Shown here: piece by piece, positions 61,901 through 64,000 of the stretch
Numbering within the stretch: position 1 is the first letter of the stretch
Layout of the letters: the number at the start of each line of letters is the position of its first letter
From: Myxococcaceae bacterium JPH2
GTDB lineage: Bacteria > Myxococcota > Myxococcia > Myxococcales > Myxococcaceae
Assembly (NCBI GenBank): GCA_016458225.1
Contig: JAEMGR010000036.1
Location: forward strand, 82,655-146,654
Reading direction: 5' to 3'
Length of the DNA: 64,000 nt
Position numbers and translations under genes: made by a program
The notes under the pieces: model-generated
Seen by the model: the letters and a program-made list of their open reading frames with translations, nothing else
The model's database searches: none
Told to the model about the DNA's origin: nothing

Positions 61901-64000
61901 GAGAGAGGCGAGGGTGGCGTCCTCGGGATAGGGGCGCGCGGTGGCGTTGAAGGTGCGCAGCACCTGCTCCCGCTCGGAGGGAGACAGGAGCGACAGCTCG
62001 GCCACGGGTGTTCCCGGCGAGGCCACCGCATGCGCGAGCAGGCGCACGTAGTGGTTGCGCAGCCGCTCCATGGACGCGGGCTCGAACAGGTCGGTGCTGT
62101 ACTGGAAGTAGACCTCGAAGCCGTCGCCGACCTCGATGGCGGTGAGGAACAGGTCGGCCTCGCACGTCCACGTCTCGATGGGCACGCGTCGAGCGCCAAG
62201 CGAGTGGAAGCCGCTGGCCGCCGACAACTCCGTGCGGTGCAGGTCGAACATCACCTGCGCGAGCGGAGCGCGGCTGGAGCTGCGCTCCACGCCCAGCGAC
62301 TGCACCACCTGCTCGAAAGACACGTCCTGATGCGCCAGCGCCTCCAGCGTCGTCGCGCGCACGTGGCCGAGCAGGGCGGTGAACGGCGTGCTCGGCTCCA
62401 CGCGGGTGCGCAGCACCACGGTGTTGGTCAGCGTGCCGACGACGTTCTCCAAGGACTCGTGCGTGCGGCCCGAGACGAGCGTGCCGACGCAGAAGTCCTC
62501 TTGCTGCGAGTAGCGGTGCAGCAGCGCGGCGAACGCGGCGGACATCACGATGTACGGCGTCACCTGGTGTTGCCGGCAGAGCGCGCGGATGCCCTCGGCG
62601 AGCGAGGCGGGCAGCGGGTGGAAGCCGGTATTGTCGCCACGGTGGGTGAGGACCGCGGGGCGAGGCTTGTCGGTCGGGAGCGTGAGGACATCCGGTGCTC
62701 CCGCGAGCTGGGTCTTCCAGTAGTCGAGCTGGGCCTCGTCCCGCGCGCGAACTGGCTCGGAGCGCTGCCATGCGGCGAGGTCCGCATGCTGGAGCGCCAC
62801 GGGTGGCAGCGCGGGCGCGTGTCCGGCCTGGAGCGCGGAATGGGCGGCACCCAGTTCGTGCATGAGGATGCCCGCGGACAGTGCATCCGCCACGAGGTGG
62901 TGGAACACGAGCACCAGCATGTGGTGCGCCTCGCTCGTGCGCAGCAGCAGGGCTCGGTAGAGCGGACCTCGCTCCAACTCGAAGGGACGGTCCGCCTCCT
63001 CGCTGATCCGCCGAGCCATGCGTGTGCGCGCATCGGCACCCTCCGCGAACTCCTCCACGCGAAGCACGCGGGAGGGGACGGGCGCGAACTCGGCCCGAGG
63101 CTGTCCCTCATGCGACGCGACCACGGTGCGCAGCACGGGGTGCCGCTCCAGCAGCCACCTCAGCGCCGCGTCGAGCGCATGCGCATCCGTCGCCCCCGTC
63201 CACTCCGCCGCTTGCCCCACGTTGTAGGCCGCGGAGTCCGGCTGGAGTTGATGGACGAACCACAGTCGCTCCTGCGCGGGAGACAGCGCGGGGGCCGCTC
63301 CGGAGGGCAGCGACGTGGGCCCCGCGAGTTCCACCGTGGAGTCCTGAAGCCGCGTGAGTTCGCGAGCGAGGGAGGCGACGGTGGGAGAGGCGAAGAGGGC
63401 CGCGAGGGGAAGCTGAACGCCGAAGGCGTGACGGATGCGAGAGACGAGGCGGGTGGCGGAGAGAGAGTGACCGCCGAGGTGGAAGAAGCTGGCGTCGCGC
63501 TCGATGGAGTGGAGAGAGAGGACCTGAAGGAAGAGCTGGGAGAGGAGTGTCTCGACGTGGCCGCGAGGGGGGCCGCCGGAAGAGGGGAGAGAAGAGTCGT
63601 CGAGGTGGAGGGAAGAGAGGGCCTTCCTGTCGACCTTTCCGGTGGAGGTGAGAGGGAGGGAGTCCCGCGAGAGCCAGCGGGAGGGGAGCATGAAGGAGGG
63701 GAGGAGGCGCGAGAGGGCGTGCTGAAGGTCCTCGATGCGCACGTCGGCGCTGCTCGGCACCACCCACGCGACCAACTGCGTATCTCCCGGGCGAGGCGTC
63801 CTCGCGGTGACGGCGGCGTGGCGGACGCCGGGGAGTGAGGCGAGCGCGGCCTCCACTTCACCCAGCTCCAAGCGCATGCCGCGCACCTTCACCTGGAAGT
63901 CCACGCGACCGAGGAACGCCAGCGTGCCGTCCGCGTTCCATTGGCCGCGGTCGCCGGTCCGATACAGGCGGGCTCCCGGCTCGGCGCTGAAGGGATGGGG
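52979..64000 (-). CDS. Multimodular non-ribosomal peptide synthetase, C-terminal part with thioesterase (5' end beyond window)
   Basis: The frame is open to the right edge; 3673 aa are in the window. Order with approximate positions from the edge: end of an A domain (YRTGD; STGKVDRKAL); PCP0 (LGGHS, ~177); C1 (HHLVADA, ~369); A1 (TSGSTGEPKG, ~845); PCP1 (~1220); C2 (HHLVVDG, ~1416); A2 (~1895); PCP2 (~2283); C3 (SHLVNDG, ~2479); A3 (~2958); PCP3 (LGGDS, ~3359); TE (GYSYGG, ~3493; GSHFG, ~3648). Ten-residue codes read by eye: A1 DMEVVGTINK (Orn/Lys-like?), A2 DLTKVGEVGK (close to Asn DLTKLGEVGK), A3 DAESAGVITK (unclear). No epimerase, methylation domain or MbtH-like gene is seen. The TE ends the chain by hydrolysis or cyclisation. 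Confidence 0.93.
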   Translation of the reverse strand, partial: PHPFSAEPGARLYRTGDRGQWNADGTLAFLGRVDFQVKVRGMRLELGEVEAALASLPGVRHAAVTARTPRPGDTQLVAWVVPSSADVRIEDLQHALSRLLPSFMLPSRWLSRDSLPLTSTGKVDRKALSSLHLDDSSLPSSGGPPRGHVETLLSQLFLQVLSLHSIERDASFFHLGGHSLSATRLVSRIRHAFGVQLPLAALFASPTVASLARELTRLQDSTVELAGPTSLPSGAAPALSPAQERLWFVHQLQPDSAAYNVGQAAEWTGATDAHALDAALRWLLERHPVLRTVVASHEGQPRAEFAPVPSRVLRVEEFAEGADARTRMARRISEEADRPFELERGPLYRALLLRTSEAHHMLVLVFHHLVADALSAGILMHELGAAHSALQAGHAPALPPVALQHADLAAWQRSEPVRARDEAQLDYWKTQLAGAPDVLTLPTDKPRPAVLTHRGDNTGFHPLPASLAEGIRALCRQHQVTPYIVMSAAFAALLHRYSQQEDFCVGTLVSGRTHESLENVVGTLTNTVVLRTRVEPSTPFTALLGHVRATTLEALAHQDVSFEQVVQSLGVERSSSRAPLAQVMFDLHRTELSAASGFHSLGARRVPIETWTCEADLFLTAIEVGDGFEVYFQYSTDLFEPASMERLRNHYVRLLAHAVASPGTPVAELSLLSPSEREQVLRTFNATARPYPEDATLASLFEAQVARTPDALAVVAPQGSLTFRELHLRASRLAARLTAQGAGPEVVVGLCLERSPDAVVALLGIFLSGAGCLPLEATHPAARRASLLRQSRARLVVSRPSLFADVELGVPCVSPDGDADMSALPVPRPPAAANLAYVLYTSGSTGEPKGAELTHGNIVHAFAAFDATYATKPGDRWASSGSLSFDMHLEELLFSLTRGACTVLREVGPLGLGRDLREHHITHAVLTPSSLATALEEPGALEAFRALKVLVTGGEVLPDALVKQLAFTQGRLLNTYGPIETSINVTAEVTRPDRPVRLGRPLDRCRLYVLDARGEPVPPGVPGELFIAGTGLGRGYRDRPDLTAERFVPDPFSEVLGARLYRTGDRVRWLADGTLTFLGRADFQVKVRGVRVELEEVEAALLRQPGVRQAGVVVRGSQRDTRLEAFVVIEGDGVEKLRDALARALPDALVPTRFFAVPALPFTTSGKVDRRALAARPVPELERAESEGEPPRGPVETLLAQLFGQVLGVSQVRREDDFFHLGGHSLAATRLVARVRAALAVDLPLVAFFTEPTVAGLAREVAERRGKSSGLPAPQPLAADVEHTLSPAQERLWFIQQLHPDSRAYHLSEAVELEGPIDAAALDAALRWLLERHAVLRLTVASRGGRPVPVQNSVPATVLAVDTLGTEENSSTNRARWMRDAVHAAFDLERGPLYRFRLLRAAPEQHVLLLAFHHLVVDGLSLDVLSRELGEAYAALRQQRVPSTPPVRLEHADVAAWQRSAPVLARDEAQLDFWKRRLAGVPGVLKLTPDKPRPATPTFAGAITADHPLPASTVQALDALCQARGVTPYMVLYAAFAALLHRYTGQEDFCVGTPVSGRTHPATEGVVGLLLNTVALRTQVTSETTFEALLTQVRDTVLEALAHQDVPLDRVVHALGVERSTAAAPLFQVMFDLVRVERGLADAFPELRAKTLRPELLTSPFDFSLWVASTGEGQTLALRYGTELYEAATAERLLAHYARLLEHALASPSTSVGALDVLPSTERHAVLTAWNDTRADYSREATLGALFTEQARRTPEAVALRAGETQLTFRALESRSNQLARRLHRMGVRRQTLVGLFLHRSVDMVVALLGVLKAGGAYVPLDPTHPASRLAFMLEDTAATVLLTEDALVDVLPASQQLVLCLDSEWARTAGREEDGPLAPEATAEDLAYLLYTSGSTGQPKGVMVEHRGVVNYLTWAQRTYAVAEGEGAPVHSSLAFDLTVTSLLAPLLAGRPVELVPEEDGVEGLAAALRARGDFSLVKLTPSHLQLLSAQLTASERAGRTRAFVIGGEALTAQAVQAWRHHALETRLINEYGPTETVVGCCVHTVGVDTPEEGTVPIGRPIANTRLYVLDAALRPVPTGAPGELFIGGDGVARGYWQRPALTAERFIPDAFSSEPGARLYRTGDRVRLRPSGELEYLGRTDFQVKVRGHRVEPGEVEAALCALPGVEAACVVLRNDGATGPRLVGYVTGTEPGLDTQALRDALTQRLPAHLVPAVLVELKALPLTHNGKVDRDALPAPEAAAGSEDFLPPSTPTEVALAELWRELLGVRRVGARDDFFELGGHSLLSVQLSARAREQFGVELPVAALFATPTLAALAARIDALPRTRASIARRDRETSGPVPASLVQERLWYALQLPEAPPFVVIAVLVLEGPLDAAHLEAALEAVLERNATLRSTFHLEGSALLTREHPVARPVLVRTELAHLPPAEAMEAARNLAVRHDRTHFDVEHGPLYRFELARLASDGTRHALVVAMSHLVNDGIGLGGFFQELAAAYRAAHSGHLPLLAPAPHPYADFARWQRAPEHLRDVDAALESWKQALANAPPVLDLPLDFARRAPALNANMRPEPLTLASEHWTALQALARSEGVSAFTAVLALVQLWLHRLSAQPHVVVASPFSGRVRPGTEQQVGFFANVLPLCTEVAGAPSFRALLRRVWNVVGHATEHQEVPFKRIADAVHPDTQRSAPPLAQALLLLDSPGALDFAGLGATYLEGDSVIPAYDVVVQLIERPEGGTVGVLATDSALFAPGTARRMARALEQLLSEVLRAPDVSLPRLSLLSAEQRAHALTSLDGGPQDVPPGACVHTLFEAQVRRSPHAPAVAHGDSTWSYAELNARANLLAARLLAQGLQPEERVGVVMEPSNQGMAALLGILKAGGAYVPLDAGWPEPRKRSVLSRSGVRRMWVDPETLASHADLVAHVEVPPQPDTVAEDTSPGPRPVPDSQLAYIVFTSGSTGEPKGVMVEHRSVVNHNVALARRFGLRPGDRMLQFAPLSFDAAAEDLYPPLVVGATVVMRSGLVPAHTMTPYLEETGITIISLPPTYIEEWIRQMDAHGQRVPARLRLLAPGGDVLKREAFEAWNRVGGDHAPWLNVYGPTECTITSATCDIPGPEGVGTDATFPIGRPIPRVRFYLLDEQGEPVLPGLPGRVFIGGAALSRGYLGAPDLTAERFLPDPFASEPGARLYHTGDLARQQPDGRLRFLGRADHQVKIRGFRIELAEIEACLRRFAGVEEAVVVARTGTAGQTQLCAYLQASPVTVRAEALRQHVGAQLPAYMVPADFVVLEALPINANGKVDRHALPAPESLAPPPPVAPVESTPTEQHETPFRSTLEMALGRLWREVLGRPEVRADDDFFLLGGDSILAMRLLGRMEEELGMPVPLATLFQYPMLKETADAVRELLEEGPPRTSVVSLSGPGTPSDAPPVFLFHPADGELHYYRHLTPLLEPRLRCYGIQAPETVTKHGHATFDERLAAYARDIREVQPQGPYRLLGYSYGGYPALGVAALLEAAGETVEVLALVDSLPALDGAQKPQDPIRAMADEFNVLDAALEAELATLNETQQWERVAKLGRERGMLAPHFEGRDLRRIWRVLGEVLVPQVMGWKVPTLRTRVLLFASAASRAEQGALLGWERHLEPARLECVALPGSHFGTLQSPNADALARRVLAQVGEEKAA
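63340..63735 (-). other. Block of atypical codon use inside the NRPS gene (A-domain end to PCP0)
   Basis: Read on the coding strand, this block uses CTC, CTT, TCC, TCT and GTC at positions where the flanking modules use CTG, AGC/TCG and GTG. The plus strand correspondingly becomes Gly/Ala-purine-rich (gagagagagtgacc, gaggggaag). The block covers the GKVDRKAL motif, the linker and the whole PCP0. Codon habit returns to normal at both sides without loss of frame, which suggests a recently imported or recombined module segment. Confidence 0.6.

Overview
The window is very GC-rich, densely coded bacterial DNA with strong G/C third positions, frequent 4-base start/stop overlaps and many GTG starts. 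Gene content points to a myxobacterium (Myxococcota, probably Cystobacterineae such as the Cystobacter/Stigmatella/Corallococcus group). The main reasons are a bacterial oxidosqualene-cyclase (sterol) locus next to an HMG-CoA reductase, a large NRPS cluster, many lipoproteins, and a multi-sensor histidine kinase with no partner nearby. The genus cannot be fixed from the sequence alone. I see no tRNA, rRNA, CRISPR array, insertion sequence or integrase.

Layout. 0-8.4 kb: housekeeping and envelope genes: an AraC-type regulator, a DUF3703 protein, two tandem related lipoproteins behind one recognisable promoter, a LigB-type dioxygenase, a DoxX-like membrane protein and an N-acetylmuramoyl-L-alanine amidase. 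8.4-14.4 kb: a heavy-metal RND efflux operon read leftwards (small Cys-rich protein, outer-membrane channel, lipoprotein adaptor, RND pump). 14.6-23.8 kb: an isoprenoid/sterol locus: HMG-CoA reductase, an MmpL3-like transporter and a GT21-like glycosyltransferase on +, converging on a squalene monooxygenase on -, which is divergent from squalene synthase plus oxidosqualene cyclase. The cyclase carries all three residues diagnostic of cycloartenol synthase.

23.7-30.8 kb: a soluble GAF/PAS histidine kinase, a secreted Arg/Glu-rich helical protein, a small lipoprotein and a pabB-pabA-pabC folate operon. 30.9-36.5 kb: a leftward three-gene operon encoding a 1123-aa protein with two P-loop ATPase units (N-terminal AAA and C-terminal HerA-like), a 341-aa protein of unknown function, and a 413-aa protein ending in a DUF559/Vsr-type nuclease-like domain. 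I do not recognise this set as a named system; it is the best candidate here for an undescribed DNA-processing or defence module. 36.7-40.5 kb: an epimerase/PlsC pair and a divergent ABC-2 exporter.

40.6-64.0 kb: a secondary-metabolite cluster that runs off the right edge. It has two unusual ~490-505-aa methyltransferases, a membrane fatty-acid desaturase, a FAAL-like ligase-KR-ACP protein, two FtsX/LolCE-type permeases with a LolA-like protein, and an NRPS of at least 3673 aa with three complete C-A-PCP modules, part of a fourth and a thioesterase. One adenylation domain has an asparagine-type code and two have Glu at the position that often accompanies basic substrates. The ligase protein probably supplies an acyl or hydroxyacyl starter that the NRPS extends and the thioesterase releases; the methyltransferases, desaturase and permeases would tailor and move the product. 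Start codons are the most frequent uncertainty and are discussed per gene.
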